From assembly GCF_050947335.1 (NCBI RefSeq), contig NW_027473347.1, positions 992,001 through 1,056,000 of the forward strand: a stretch of DNA of 64,000 bases. The letters run 5' to 3'. This DNA is from Megachile rotundata (taxonomy: Eukaryota > Arthropoda > Insecta > Hymenoptera > Megachilidae). The translations under genes and the position numbers were made by a program. Below the pieces are notes generated by a model. It saw nothing but the letters and a program-made list of their open reading frames with translations. It had not been told where the DNA came from and made no database searches. Positions within the stretch are counted from its first letter, which is position 1. Each line of letters begins with the position of its first letter. Shown piece by piece: positions 18,201 to 35,054 of the stretch.

Positions 18201-21200
18201 CAATAATACAATCACACCCATAAAATAGCAATCATACATTTACAATCTCCCATAGACAATCATACAATCGCAATCATACAGTCGCAATCATACAATCACT
18301 ATCATACAATTACAATCATACAAGCATAATCCTGCAATCGCTATCATGCAATTACAATCGTACTATCACAATCATACAATCACAAGCATACAATCACAAT
18401 CATACAAACACAATCATACAATCACAATCATACAATCACAATCATACAATCACAATCATACAATCATAATCATACAAACACAATCACACAATCACAATCA
18501 TTCAATCACAATCATACAATCGCAATGGTATAAATACAATCTCCCAAAAACATTGATACAATCACAATCATACAATCACAATAATACAGTCACAATCGTA
18601 CAATCACAATCATACAATCACAGTCATACTACCACAGTCATACAATTACAATCATACAATCACAATCTTACAGTCACAATCGTACAATCACAATCATACA
18701 ATCACAATCATACAATCACAATCATACAATTACAATCATACAATCACAATCATACAATCACAATCATACAATCACAATCATACAATCACAATCATACAAT
18801 CACAATCATACAATCACAATCATACAATCACAATCATACAATCACAATCATACAATCACAATCATACAATCACAATCATACAATCACAATCATACAATCA
18901 CAATCATACAAAAATAATCATACCATCACGATCATACAATCGCAATCATACAGTTACAATCTCAGAATCACAAACTCACAATCACAATAATACAATCATA
19001 CCCATAAAATAGCAATCATACATTTACAATCTCCCATAGACAATCATACAATCGCAATCATACAGTCGCAATCATACAATCACTATCATACAATTACAAT
19101 CATACAAGCATAATCCTGCAATCGCTATCATGCAATTACAATCGTACTATCACAATCATACAATCACAAGCATACAATCACAATCATACAAACACAATCA
19201 TACAATCACAATCATACAATCACAATCATACAATCACAATCATACAATCATAATCATACAAACACAATCACACAATCACAATCATTCAATCACAATCATA
19301 CAATCGCAATGGTATAAATACAATCTCCCAAAAACATTGATACAATCACAATCATACAATCACAATAATACAGTCACAATCGTACAATCACAATCATACA
19401 ATCACAGTCATACTACCACAGTCATACAATTACAATCATACAATCACAATCTTACAGTCACAATCGTACAATCACAATCATACAATCACAATCATACAAT
19501 CACAATCATACAATTACAATCATACAATCACAATCATACAATCACAATCATACAATCACAATCATACAATCACAATCATACAATCACAATCATACAATCA
19601 CAATCATACAATCACAATCATACAATCACAATCATACAATCACAATCATACAATCACAATCATACAATCACAATCATACAATCACAATCATACAATCACA
19701 ATCATACAATCACAATCATACAATCACAATCATACAATCACAATCATACAATGACAATCATACAATCACCATCATACAAACACAATCCTGCAATCGCAAT
19801 CATGGAATAACAATCATGCTGTCGCAATCATAGAAACACACTCATACAATCAGAATCATACAATCACAGTCATACAATTACAATCATGCAATCACAATCA
19901 TACAATCACAATCATACTGTCACAATCCTACAATCGCAATCATGCAATAACAATCATGCTATCGCAATCATACAATCACACTCATAAAACCAGAATAATA
20001 CAATCACAATCATACAACCACAATCATACAAAAACAATCATACAATCACAATCATACAATCACAATCATGCAATCGTAATCATACAATCATAATCATACA
20101 ATCACAATCATACAATCACAATCATACAATCACAATCATACAATCGCAGTCATACAATTACAATCATACAATCACAATTACAATCACAATCATACAATCA
20201 CAACCATACAATCACAACCATACAATCACAATAATACAGTCACAAACATACAATCGCAATCATACAGTCGCAATCATACAATCACTATCATACAATCACA
20301 GTCATACTACCACAGTCATACAATTACAATCATACAATCACAATTACAATCACAATCATACAATCACAACCATACAATCACAATCATCCATTCACAACAA
20401 TACAATCACAATCATTCAATCACAATCATACAATCGCAATCATACCATCACAATCATACAATCACAATCATACAAAAATAATCATACCATCACGATCATA
20501 CAATCGCAATCATACAGTTACAATCTCAGAATCACAAACTCACAATCACAATAATACAATCACACCCATAAAATAGCAATCATACATTTACAATCTCCCA
20601 TAGACAATCATACAATCGCAATCATACAGTCGCAATCATACAATCACTATCATACAATTACAATCATACAAGCATAATCCTGCAATCGCTATCATGCAAT
20701 TACAATCGTACTATCACAATCATACAATCACAAGCATGCAATCACAATCATACAAACACAATCATACAATCACAATCATACAATCACAATCATACTACCA
20801 CAGTCATACAATTACAATCATACAATCACAATCTTACAGTCACAATCGTACAATCACAATCATACAATCACAATCATACAATCACAATCATACAATTACA
20901 ATCATACCATCACAATCATACAATCACAATCATACAATCACAATCATACAATCACAATCATACAATCACAATCATACAATCACAATCATACAATCACAAT
21001 CATACAATCACAATCATACAATCACAATCATACAATCACAATCATACAATCACAATCATACATTCACAATCATACAATCACAATCATACAATCACAATCA
21101 TACAATCACAATAATACAATCACAATCATACAATCACAATCATACAAACACAATCACACAATCACAATCATTCAATCACAATCATACAATCGCAATGATA

Positions 21201-22346
21201 TAAATACAATCTCCCAAAAACATTGATACAATCACAATCATACAATCACAATAATACAGTCACAATCGTACAATCACAATCATACAATCACAGTCATACT
21301 ACCACAGTCATACAATTACAATCATACAATCACAATCTTACAGTCACAAGCGTACAATCACAATCATACAATCACAATCATACAATCACAATCATACAAT
21401 CACAATCATACAATTACAATCATACAATCACAATCATACAATCACAATCATACAATCACAATCATACAATCACAATCATACAATCACAATCATACAATCA
21501 CAATCATACAATCACAATCATACAATCACAATCATACATTCACAATCATACAATCACAATCATACAATCACAATCATACAATCACAATAATACAATCACA
21601 ATCATACAATCACAATCATACAATCACAATCATACATTCACAACAATACAATCACCATCATACAACCGCAATCATACAGTCGCAATCATACAATCACTAT
21701 CATAAAATCACAGTCATACTACCACAGTCATACAATTACAATCATACAATCACAATCTTACAATCACAAACATACAATCACATTCATACAATCACAATCA
21801 TACAATCACAATCATGCAATCACAATCATTCAATCACAATCATACAATCGCAATCAAACAAAAACAATCATACAATCACAATAATACAGCCACAGTCATA
21901 CAATCACAATCATACAATCACAATTATACAATCGCGATCATACATTCACAACAATACAATCACAATCATACAATCGCAATCATACAATCACTATCATACA
22001 ATCACAGTCATACTACCACAGTCATACAATTACAATCATACAATCACAACCTTACAATCACAAACATACAATCACATTCATACAATCACAATTATACAAT
22101 CACAGTCATGCAATCACAATCATTCAATCACAATCATACAATCGCAATCAAACAAAAACAATCATACAATCATAATCATACAATCACCATCATACAAACA
22201 CAATCATACAATCACAATAATACAGCCACAGTCATACAATCACAATCATACAATCACAATGATACAATCACGATCATACAATCGCAATCATACAATCACA
22301 ACCATACAATCACAATAATACAATCACAAACATACAATCACAATCA
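15297..22346 (+). repeat. 7050-bp direct duplication, copy 2
   Basis: This is the second copy of 8247-15296, and I found no difference between the two at the positions compared. At its right end the sequence resumes with what lies at about 7.80 kb (TACAATCGCAATCA then TACCATCACAATCA), as expected if 7050 bp had been inserted at 15297. Markers are S at 16219, 17087, 18249, 19033 and 20597, T at 15311 to 21199, and short units at 15437, 20167 and 20333. Identity over 7 kb of satellite means either a very recent event or an assembly artefact. Confidence 0.88.
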
Positions 22347-25300
22347 TACAATCGCAATCATACCATCACAATCATACAATTACAATCCTACAAAAATAAT
22401 CATACCATCACGATCATACAATCGCAATCATACAGTTACAATCTCAGAATCACAAACTCACAATCACAATAATACAATCACACCCATAAAATAGCAATCA
22501 TACATTTACAATCTCCCATAGACAATCATACAATCGCAATCATACAGTCGCAATCATACAATCACTATCATACAATTACAATCATACAAGCATAATCCTG
22601 CAGTCGCTATCATGCAATTACAATCGTACTATCACAATCATACAATCACAAGCATACAATCACAATCATACAAACACAATCATACAATCACAATCATACA
22701 ATCACAATCATACAATCACAATCATACAATCACAATCATACAATCACAATCATACAAACACAACCACACAATCACAATCATTCAATCACAATCATACAAT
22801 CGCAATGATATAAATACAATCTCCCAAAAGTATTGATACAATCACAATCATGCAATCACAATAATACAGTCACATTCGTACAATCACAATCATACAATCA
22901 CAGTCATACTACCACAGTCATACAATTAGAATCATACAATCACAATCTTACAGTCACAATCGTACAATCACAATCATACCATCACAATCATACAATCACA
23001 ATCATACAATTACAATCATGCAATCACAATCATACAATCACAATCATACAATCACAATCATACAATCACAATCATACAATCACAATCATACAATCACAAT
23101 CATACAATCACAATCATACAATCACAATCATACAATCACAATCATACAATCACAATCATACAATCACAATCATACAATCACAATCATACAATCACAATCA
23201 TAGAATGACAATCATACAATCACCATCATACAAACACAATCCTGCAATCGCAATCATGGAATAACAATCATGCTGTCGCAATCATCGAATCACACTCATA
23301 CAATCAGAATCATACAATCACAGTCATACAATTACAATCATGCAATCACAATCATACAATCACAATCATACAATCACAATCATACAATCACAATCATACA
23401 ATCACAATCATACAATCACAATCATACAATCACAATCATACAATCACAATCACACAATCACAACTATACAATCGCAATCATACAATCACAATCATACAAT
23501 CACAATCACACAATCACAACTATACAATCACAATCATACAATCCCAATCATACAGTCGCAGTCATACAATCACTATCATAGAATCACAGTCATACTACCA
23601 CAGTCATACAATTACAATCATACAATCACAATTACAATCACAATCATGCAATCACAATCATACAATCACAAACATACTATCACAATCATACAATCACAAT
23701 CATACAATCACAATCATACAATCACAATCATTCAATGGCATTCATACAACAACAATCATACAATCACAATCATAAAATCGCAATCATACAATCACAATAA
23801 TACAGTCACAATCATACAATCTCAATCATACAATCACACTCATATAGTCACAATCATACAATCACACTCATACAATCACAATCATACAATCACAATCATA
23901 CAATCACAACCATACAATCACAATCATACAATCACACGCATACTGTCACAGTCCTACAATCACAATCATACAAAAATAATCATACCATCACGATCATACA
24001 ATCGCAATCATACAGTTACAATCTCAGAATCACAAACTCACAATCACAATAATACAATCACACCCATAAAATAGCAATCGTACATTTACAATCTCCCATA
24101 GACAATCATACAATCGCAATCATACAGTCGCAATCATACAATCACTATCATACAATTACAATCATACAAGCATAATCCTGCAATCGGTATCATGCAATAA
24201 CAATCGTACTATCACAATCATACAATCACAAGCATACAATCACAATCATACAAACACAATCATACAATCACAATCATACAATCACAATCATACAATCACA
24301 ATCATACAATCACAATCATACAAACACGATCCTGCAACCGCAATCATGGAATAACAATCATGCTATCGCAATCATAGAATCACACTCATACAATCAGAAT
24401 CATACAATCACAATCATACAATTACAATCATACAATCACAAGCGTACAATCGCAATCATAGAATCACAATCATACAATCACAATCATACAATCACAATCA
24501 TACAATCACAATCATACAATCACAATAATACAGCCACAGTCATACAATCACAATCATACAATCACAATTATACAATCACGATCATACAATCGCAATCATA
24601 CAATCACAACCATACAATCACAATAATACAATCACAAACATACAATCACAATCATACAATCGCAATCATACCATCACAATCATACAATCACAATCCTACA
24701 AAAATAATCATACCATCACGATCATACAATCGCAATCATACAGTTACAATCTCAGAATCACAAACTCACAATCACAATAATACAATCACACCCATAAAAT
24801 AGCAATCATACATTTACAATTTCCCATAGACAATCATACAATCGCAATCATACAGTCGCAATCATACAATCACTATCATACAATTACAATCATACAAGCA
24901 TAATCCTGCCATCGCTATCATGCAATTACAATCGTACTATCACAATCATACAATCACAAGCATACAATCACAATCATACAAACACAATCATACAATCACA
25001 ATCATACAATCACAATCATACAATCACAATCATACAATCACAATCATACAAACACAATCACACAATCACAATCATTCAATCACAATCATACAATCGCAAT
25101 GATATAAATACAATCTCCCAAAAACATTGATACAATCACAATCATACAATCACAATAATACAGTCACAATCGTACAATCACAATCATACAATCACAGTCA
25201 TACTACCACAGTCATACAATTACAATCATACAATCACAATCTTACAGTCACAATCGTACAATCACAATCATACAATCACAATCATACAATCACAATCATA

Positions 25301-25522
25301 CAATCACAATCATACAATCACAATCATACAATCGCAATCATACAATCACAATCATACAATCACAATCATACAGTCACACTCATACAATGACAATCATACA
25401 ATCACCATCATACAAACACAATCCTGCAATCGCAATCATGGAATAACAATCATGCTGTCGCAATCATAGAAACACACTCATACAATCAGAATCATACAAT
25501 CACAGTCATACAATTACAATCA
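22347..25522 (+). repeat. Mosaic segment after the 7-kb duplication
   Basis: The first ~450 bp match 7.80-8.25 kb, then the T copy at 22809 diverges (CCCAAAAGTATTGA, followed by TGCAATCACAATAA). A 12-unit consensus run at about 23033-23200 leads to a variant G module at 23201. The segment holds S at 22515, 24095 and 24823 (the last with TTCCCATAG), a short unit at 23621, and TACAATGGCATTCA-type units near 23735. It ends in a G module at 25383. No unique sequence was seen. Confidence 0.82.
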
Positions 25523-26762
25523 TGCAATCACAATCATACAATCACAATCATACAATCACAATCATACAATCACAATCATACAATCACAATCATACAATCA
25601 CAATCATACAATCACAATCATACAATCGCAATCATACAATCGCAATCATACAATCACAATCATACAATCACAATCATACAGTCACAATCATACAATCACA
25701 ATCATACAAAAATAATCATACCATCACGATCATACAATCGCAATCATACAGTTACAATCTCAGAATCACAAACTCACAATCACAATAATACAATCACACC
25801 CATAAAATAGCAATCATACATTTACAATCTCCCATAGACAATCATACAATCGCAATCATACAGTCGCAATCATACAATCACTATCATAGAATCACAGTCA
25901 TACTACCACAGTCATACAATTACAATCATACAATCACAATTACAATCACAATCATGCAATCACAATCATACAATCACAAACATACTATCACAATCATACA
26001 ATCACAATCATACAATCACAATCATACAATGGCATTCATATAACAACAATCATACAATCACAATCATAAAATCGCAATCATACAATCACAATAATACAGT
26101 CACAATCATACAATCTCAATCATACAATCACACTCATATAGTCACAATCATACAATCACACTCATACAATCACAATCATACAATCACAATCATACAATCA
26201 CAATCATACAATCACAAGCATACTGTCACAGTCCTACAATCACAATAAGGAAATCACAATCATACAATCGCAGTCATTCAATCACAGTCATACAATCACA
26301 ATCATACATTCACAACAATACAATCACAATCATACAATCGCAATCATACAGTCGCAATCATACAATCACTATCATACAATCACAGTCATACTACCACAGT
26401 CATACAATTACAATCATACAATCACAATTACAATCACAATCATACAATCACAACCATACAATCACAACCATACAATCACAATAATACAGTCACAAACATA
26501 CAATCGCAATCATACAGTCGCAATCATACAATCACTATCATACAATCACAGTCATACTACCACAGTCATACAATTACAATCATACAATCACAATTACAAT
26601 CACAATCATACAATCACAACCATACAATCACAATCATACATTCACAACAATACAATCACAATCATACAATCGCAATCATACAGTCGCAATCATACAATCA
26701 CTATCACACAATCACAGTCATACTACCACAGTCATACAATCACAATCATACAATCACAATCT
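25523..26762 (+). repeat. K block, copy 1 (partial)
   Basis: This matches the first ~1.25 kb of the K block at 33451 (offset 7928, changing to 7942 after one whole unit is lost). It begins with TGCAATCACAATCA after a G module and carries S at 25831, a TACAATGGCATTCA unit near 26027 and short units at 25929, 26417 and 26583. Near 26248 it has a unit starting GGAAATCAC where the other K copies have TGAAATCAC. It departs from the other copies after 26762. Confidence 0.82.
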
Positions 26763-29700
26763 TACAATCACAAACATACAATCACATTCATACAATCACA
26801 ATTATACAATCACAATCATGCAATCACAATCATTCAATCACAATCATACAATCGCAATCAAACAAAAACAATCATACAATCATAATCATACAATCACCAT
26901 CATACAATCAGAATCATACAATCACAATAATACAGCCACAGTCATACAATCACAATCATACAATCACAATTATACAATCACGATCATACAATCGCAATCA
27001 TACAATCACAACCATACAATCACAATAATACAATCACAAACATACAATCACAATCATACAATCGCAATCATACCATCACAATCATACAATCACAATCATA
27101 CAAAAATAATCATACCATCACGATCATACAATCGCAATCATACAGTTACAATCTCAGAATCACAAACTCACAATCACAATAATACAATCACACCCATAAA
27201 ATAGCAATCATACATTTACAATCTCCCATAGACAATCATACAATCGCAATCATACAGTCGCAATCATACAATCACTATCATACAATTACAATCATACAAG
27301 CATAATCCTGCAATCGCTATCATGCAATTACAATCGTACTATCACAATCATACAATCACAAGCATACAATCACAATCATACAAACACAATCATACAATCA
27401 CAATCATACAATCACAATCATACAATCACAATCATACAATCACAATCATACAATCACAATCATACAAACACAATCACACAATCACAATCATTCAATCACA
27501 ATCATACAATCGCAATGATATAAATACAATCTCCCAAAAACATTGATACAATCACAATCATACAATCACAATAATACAGTCACAATCGTACAATCACAAT
27601 CATACAATCACAGTCATACTACCACAGTCATACAATTACAATCATACAATCACAATCTTACAGTCACAATCGTACAATCACAATCATACAATCACAATCA
27701 TACAATCACAATCATACAATTACAATCATACAATCACAATCATACAATCACAATCATACAATCACAATCATACAATCACAATCATACAATCACAATCATA
27801 CATTCACAACAATACAATCACCATCATACAACCGCAATCATACAGTCGCAATCATACAATCACTATCATAAAATCACAGTCATACTACCACAGTCATACA
27901 ATTACAATCATACAATCACAATCTTACAGTCACAATCGTACAATCACTATCATAAAATCACAGTCATACTACCACAGTCATACAATTACAATCATACAAT
28001 CACAATCTTACAATCACAAACATACAATCACATTCATACAATCACAATCATACAATCACAATCATGCAATCACAATCATTCAATCACAATCATACAATCG
28101 CAATCATACAGTCGCAATCATACAATCACTATCACACAATCACAGTCATACTACCACAGTCATACAATCACAATCATACAATCACAATCTTACAATCACA
28201 AACATACAATCACATTCATACAATCACAATTATACAATCACAATCATGCAATCACAATCATTCAATCACAATCATACAATCGCAATCAAACAAAAACAAT
28301 CATACAATCATAATCATACAATCACCATCATACAATCAGAATCATACAATCACAATAATACAGCCACAGTCATACAATCACAATCATACAATCACAATTA
28401 TACAATCACGATCATACAATCGCAATCATACAATCACAACCATACAATCACAATAATACAATCACAAACATACAATCACAATCATACAATCGCAATCATA
28501 CCATCACAATCATACAATCACAATCATACAAAAATAATCATACCATCACGATCATACAATCGCAATCATACAGTTACAATCTCAGAATCACAAACTCACA
28601 ATCACAATAATACAATCACACCCATAAAATAGCAATCATACATTTACAATCTCCCATAGACAATCATACAATCGCAATCATACAGTCGCAATCATACAAT
28701 CACTATCATACAATTACAATCATACAAGCATAATCCTGCAATCGCTATCATGCAATAACAATCGTACTATCACAATCATACAATCACAAGCATGCAATCA
28801 CAATCATACAAACACAATCATACAATCACAATCATACAATCACAATCATACAATCACAATCATACAAACACAATCACACAATCACAATCATTCAATCACA
28901 ATCATACAATCGCAATGATATAAATACAATCTCCCAAAAACATTGATACAATCACAATCATACAATCACAATAATACAGTCACAATCGTACAATCACAAT
29001 CATACAATCACAGTCATACTACCACAGTCATACAATTACAATCATACAATCACAATCTTACAGTCACAATCATACAATCACAATCATAAAATCGCAATCA
29101 TACAATCACAATAATACAGTCACAATCATACAATCTCAATCATACAATCACACTCATATAGTCACAATCATACAATCACACTCATACAATCACAATCATA
29201 CAATCACAATCATACAATCACAATCATACAATCACAATCATACAATCACAATCATACAATCACAAGCATACTGTCACAGTCCTACAATCACAATAATAAA
29301 ATCACAATCATACAATCGCAGTCATTCAATCACAGTCATACAATCACAATCATACATTCACAACAATACAATCACAATCATACAATCGCAATCATACAGT
29401 CGCAATCATACAATCACTATCATACAATCACAATCATACAATCACAATCATACAATCACAATCATACAATCAAAATCATACAATCACAATCATACAATCG
29501 CAATCATACAATCACAATCATACAATCACAATCATACAATCACAATCATACAATCACAATCATACAATCACAATCATACAATCGCAATCATACAATCACA
29601 ATCATACAATCACAATCATACAATCACAATCATACAATCACAATCATACAAAAATAATCATACCATCACGATCATACAATCGCAATCATACAGTTACAAT

Positions 29701-32700
29701 CTCAGAATCACAAACTCACAATCACAATAATACAATCACACCCATAAAATAGCAATCGTACATTTACAATCTCCCATAGACAATCATACAATCGCAATCA
29801 TACAGTCGCAATCATACAATCACTATCATACAATTACAATCATACAAGCATAATCCTGCAATCGGTATCATGCAATAACAAGCGTACTATCACAATCATA
29901 CAATCACAAGCATACAATCACAATCATACAAACACAATCATACAATCACAATCATACAATCACAATCATACAATCACAATCATACAATCACAATCATACA
30001 ATCACAATCATACAAACACAATCCTGCAACCGCAATCATGGAATAACAATCATGCTATCGCAATCATAGAATCACACTCATACAATCAGAATCATACAAT
30101 CACAATCATACAATTACAATCATACAATCACAAGCATACAATCGCAATCATAGAATCACAATCATACAATCACAATCATACAATCACAATCATACAATCA
30201 CAATCATACAAACACAATCATACAATCACAATCATACAATCACAATCATACATTCACAATCATACAATCACAATCATACAATCACAATCATACAATCACA
30301 ATAATACAATCACAATCATACAATCACAATCATACAATCACAATCATACAATCACAATCATACATTCACAACAATACAATCACCATCATACAACCGCAAT
30401 CATACAGTCGCAATCATACAATCACTATCATAAGATCACAGTCATACTACCACAGTCATACAATTACAATCATACAATCACAATCTTACAATCACAAACA
30501 TACAATCACATCCATACAATCACAATTATACAATCACAATCATGCAATCACAATCATTCAATCACAATCATACAATCGCAATCAAACAAAAACAATCATA
30601 CAATCATAATCATACAATCACCATCATACAATCACAATCATACAATCACAATAATACAGCCACAGTCATACAATCACAATCATACAATCACAATTATACA
30701 ATCACGATCATACAATCGCAATCATACAATCACAACCATACAATCACAATAATACAATCACAAACATACAATCACAATCATACAATCGCAATCATACCAT
30801 CACAATCATACAATCACAATCCTACAAAAATAATCATACCATCACGATCATACAATCGCAATCATACAGTTACAATCTCAGAATCACAAACTCACAATCA
30901 CAATAATACAAGCACACCCATAAAATAGCAATCATACATTTACAATTTCCCATAGACAATCATACAATCGCAATCATACAGTCGCAATCATACAATCACA
31001 AACATACAATTACAATCATACAAGCATAATCCTGCAATCGCTATCATGCAATTACAATCGTACTATCACAATCATACAATCACAAGCATACAATCACAAT
31101 CATACAAACACAATCATACAATCACAATCATACAATCACAATCATACAATCACAATCATACAATCACAATCATACAATCACAATCATACAAACACAATCA
31201 CACAATCACAATCATTCAATCACAATCATACAATCGCAATGATATAAATACAATCTCCCAAAAACATTGATACAATCACAATCATACAATCACAATAATA
31301 CAGTCACAATCGTACAATCACAATCATACAATCACAGTCATACTACCACAGTCATACAATTACAATCATACAATCACAATCTTACAGTCACAATCGTACA
31401 ATCACAATCATACAATCACAATCATACAATCACAATCATACAATTACAATCATACAATCACAATCATACAATCACAATCATACAATCACAATCATACAAT
31501 CACAATCATACAATCACAATCATACAATCACAATCATACAATCACAATCATACAATCACAATCATACAATCACAATCATACAATCACAATCATACAATCA
31601 CAATCATACAATCACAATCATACAATGACAATCATACAATCACCATCATACAAACACAATCCTGCAATCGCAATCATGGAATAACAATCATGCTGTCGCA
31701 ATCATAGAAACACACTCATACAATCAGAATCATACAAACACAGTCATACAATTACAATCATGCAATCACAATCATACAATCACAATCATACAATCACAAT
31801 CATACAATCACAATCATACAATCACAATCATACAATCACAATCATACAATCACAATCATAGAATCACAATCATACAATCGCAATCATACAATCACAATCA
31901 TACAATCACAATCATACAGTCACAATCATACAATCACAATCATACAAAAATAATCATACCATCACGATCATACAATCGCAATCATACAGTTACAATCTCA
32001 GAATCACAAACTCACAATCACAATAATACAATCACACCCATAAAATAGCAATCATACATTTACAATCTCCCATAGACAATCATACAATCGCAATCATACA
32101 ATCACAATCATACAATGGCATTCATATAACAACAATCATACAATCACAATCATAAAATCGCAATCATACAATCACAATAATACAGTCACAATCATACAAT
32201 CTCAATCATACAATCACACTCATATAGTCACAATCATACAATCACACTCATACAATCACAATCACACAATCACAATCATACAATCACAATCATACAATCA
32301 CAATCATACAATCACAAGCATACTGTCACAGTCCTACAATCACAATAATGAAATCACAATCATACAATCGCAGTCATTCAATCACAGTCATACAATCACA
32401 ATCATACATTCACAACAATACAATCACAATCATACAATCGCAATCATACAGTCGCAATCATACAATCACTATCATACAATCACAGTCATACTACCACAGT
32501 CATACAATTACAATCATACAATCACAATTACAATCACAATCATACAATCACAACCATACAATCACAACCATACAATCACAATAATACAGTCACAAACATA
32601 CAATCGCAATCATACAGTCGCAATCATACAATCACTATCATACAATCACAGTCATACTACCACAGTCATACAATTACAATCATACAATCACAATTACAAT

Positions 32701-33450
32701 CACAATCATACAATCACAACCATACAATCACAATCATACATTCACAACAATACAATCACAATCATACAATCGCAATCATACAGTCGCAATCATACAATCA
32801 CTATCACACAATCACAGTCATACTACCACAGTCATACAATCACAATCATACAATCACAATTATACAATCACGATCATACAATCGCAATCATACAATCACA
32901 ACCATACAATCACAATAATACAATCACAAACATACAATCACAATCATACAATCGCAATCATACCATCACAATCATACAATCACAATCATACAAAAATAAT
33001 CATACCATCACGATCATACAATCGCAATCATACAGTTACAATCTCAGAATCACAAACTCACAATCACAATAATACAATCACACCCATAAAATAGCAATCA
33101 TACATTTACAATCTCCCATAGACAATCATACAATCGCAATCATACAGTCGCAATCATACAATCACTATCATACAATTACAATCATACAATCACAATCATA
33201 CAATCACAATCATACAATCACAATCATACAATCACAATCATACAATCACAATCATACAATCACAATCATACAATCACAATCATACAATCACAATCATACA
33301 ATCACAATCATACAATGACAATCATACAATCACCATCATACAAACACAATCCTGCAATCGCAATCATGGAATAACAATCATGCTGTCGCAATCATAGAAA
33401 CACACTCATACAATCAGAATCATACAAACACAGTCATACAATTACAATCA
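26763..33450 (+). repeat. Mosaic segment with a ~660-bp duplicated piece
   Basis: S lies at 27225, 28653, 29773, 30949, 32069 and 33115; T at 27519, 28919 and 31243; F at 26819, 28247 and 30543; short units at 32517 and 32683. About 26665-27326 matches 28093-28754 at offset 1428 (102 units), including the unusual unit with ACTATCACACAATC near 26700 and 28128. The copies diverge at CAATTACAATCG against CAATAACAATCG. Between 32.1 and 33.0 kb it carries a partial K block. Array only. Confidence 0.8.
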
Positions 33451-35054
33451 TGCAATCACAATCATACAATCACAATCATACAATCACAATCATACAATCA
33501 CAATCATACAATCACAATCATACAATCACAATCATACAATCACAATCATACAATCACAATCATACAATCGCAATCATACAATCACAATCATACAATCACA
33601 ATCATACAGTCACAATCATACAATCACAATCATACAAAAATAATCATACCATCACGATCATACAATCGCAATCATACAGTTACAATCTCAGAATCACAAA
33701 CTCACAATCACAATAATACAATCACACCCATAAAATAGCAATCATACATTTACAATCTCCCATAGACAATCATACAATCGCAATCATACAGTCGCAATCA
33801 TACAATCACTATCATAGAATCACAGTCATACTACCACAGTCATACAATTACAATCATACAATCACAATTACAATCACAATCATGCAATCACAATCATACA
33901 ATCACAAACATACTATCACAATCATACAATCACAATCATACAATCACAATCGTACAATGGCATTCATATAACAACAATCATACAATCACAATCATAAAAT
34001 CGCAATCATACAATCACAATAATACAGTCACAATCATACAATCTCAATCATACAATCACACTCATATAGTCACAATCATACAATCACACTCATACAATCA
34101 CAATCATACAATCACAATCATACAATCACAATCATACAATCACAATCATACAATCACAAGCATACTGTCACAGTCCTACAATCACAATAATGAAATCACA
34201 ATCATACAATCGCAGTCATTCAATCACAGTCATACAATCACAATCATACATTCACAACAATACAATCACAATCATACAATCGCAATCATACAGTCGCAAT
34301 CATACAATCACTATCATACAATCACAGTCATACTACCACAGTCATACAATTACAATCATACAATCACAATTACAATCACAATCATACAATCACAACCATA
34401 CAATCACAACCATACAATCACAATAATACAGTCACAAACATACAATCGCAATCATACAGTCGCAATCATACAATCACTATCATACAATCACAGTCATACT
34501 ACCACAGTCATACAATTACAATCATACAATCACAATTACAATCACAATCATACAATCACAACCATACAATCACAATCATACATTCACAACAATACAATCA
34601 CAATCATACAATCGCAATCATACAGTCGCAATCATACAATCACTATCACACAATCACAGTCATACTACCACAGTCATACAATCACAATCATACAATCACA
34701 ATCTTACAATCACAATCATGCAATCACAATCATACAATCACAATCATACATTCACAATCATACAATCACAATCATACAATCACAATCATACAATCACAAT
34801 AATACAATCACAATCATACAATCACAATCATACAAACACAATCACACAATCACAATCATTCAATCACAATCATACAATCGCAATGATATAAATACAATCT
34901 CCCAAAAACATTGATACAATCACAATCATACAATCACAATAATACAGTCACAATCGTACAATCACAATCATACAATCACAGTCATACTACCACAGTCATA
35001 CAATTACAATCATACAATCACAATCTTACAATCACAAACATACAATCACATTCA
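33451..35054 (+). repeat. K block, copy 2 (1604 bp)
   Basis: This is the earliest full K block in the window. It has S at 33759, then a TACAATGGCATTCA/TATAACAACAATCA pair near 33955, short units at 33857, 34359 and 34525 (interior gaps 490 and 154 bp), and T at 34887. It matches copy 3 at offset 4978. It differs from copies 3-5 in having ATCACAATAATAC near 34015 where they have ATCGCAATAATAC, and it alone has CACAATCGTAC before the GGCATT unit. Confidence 0.87.
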
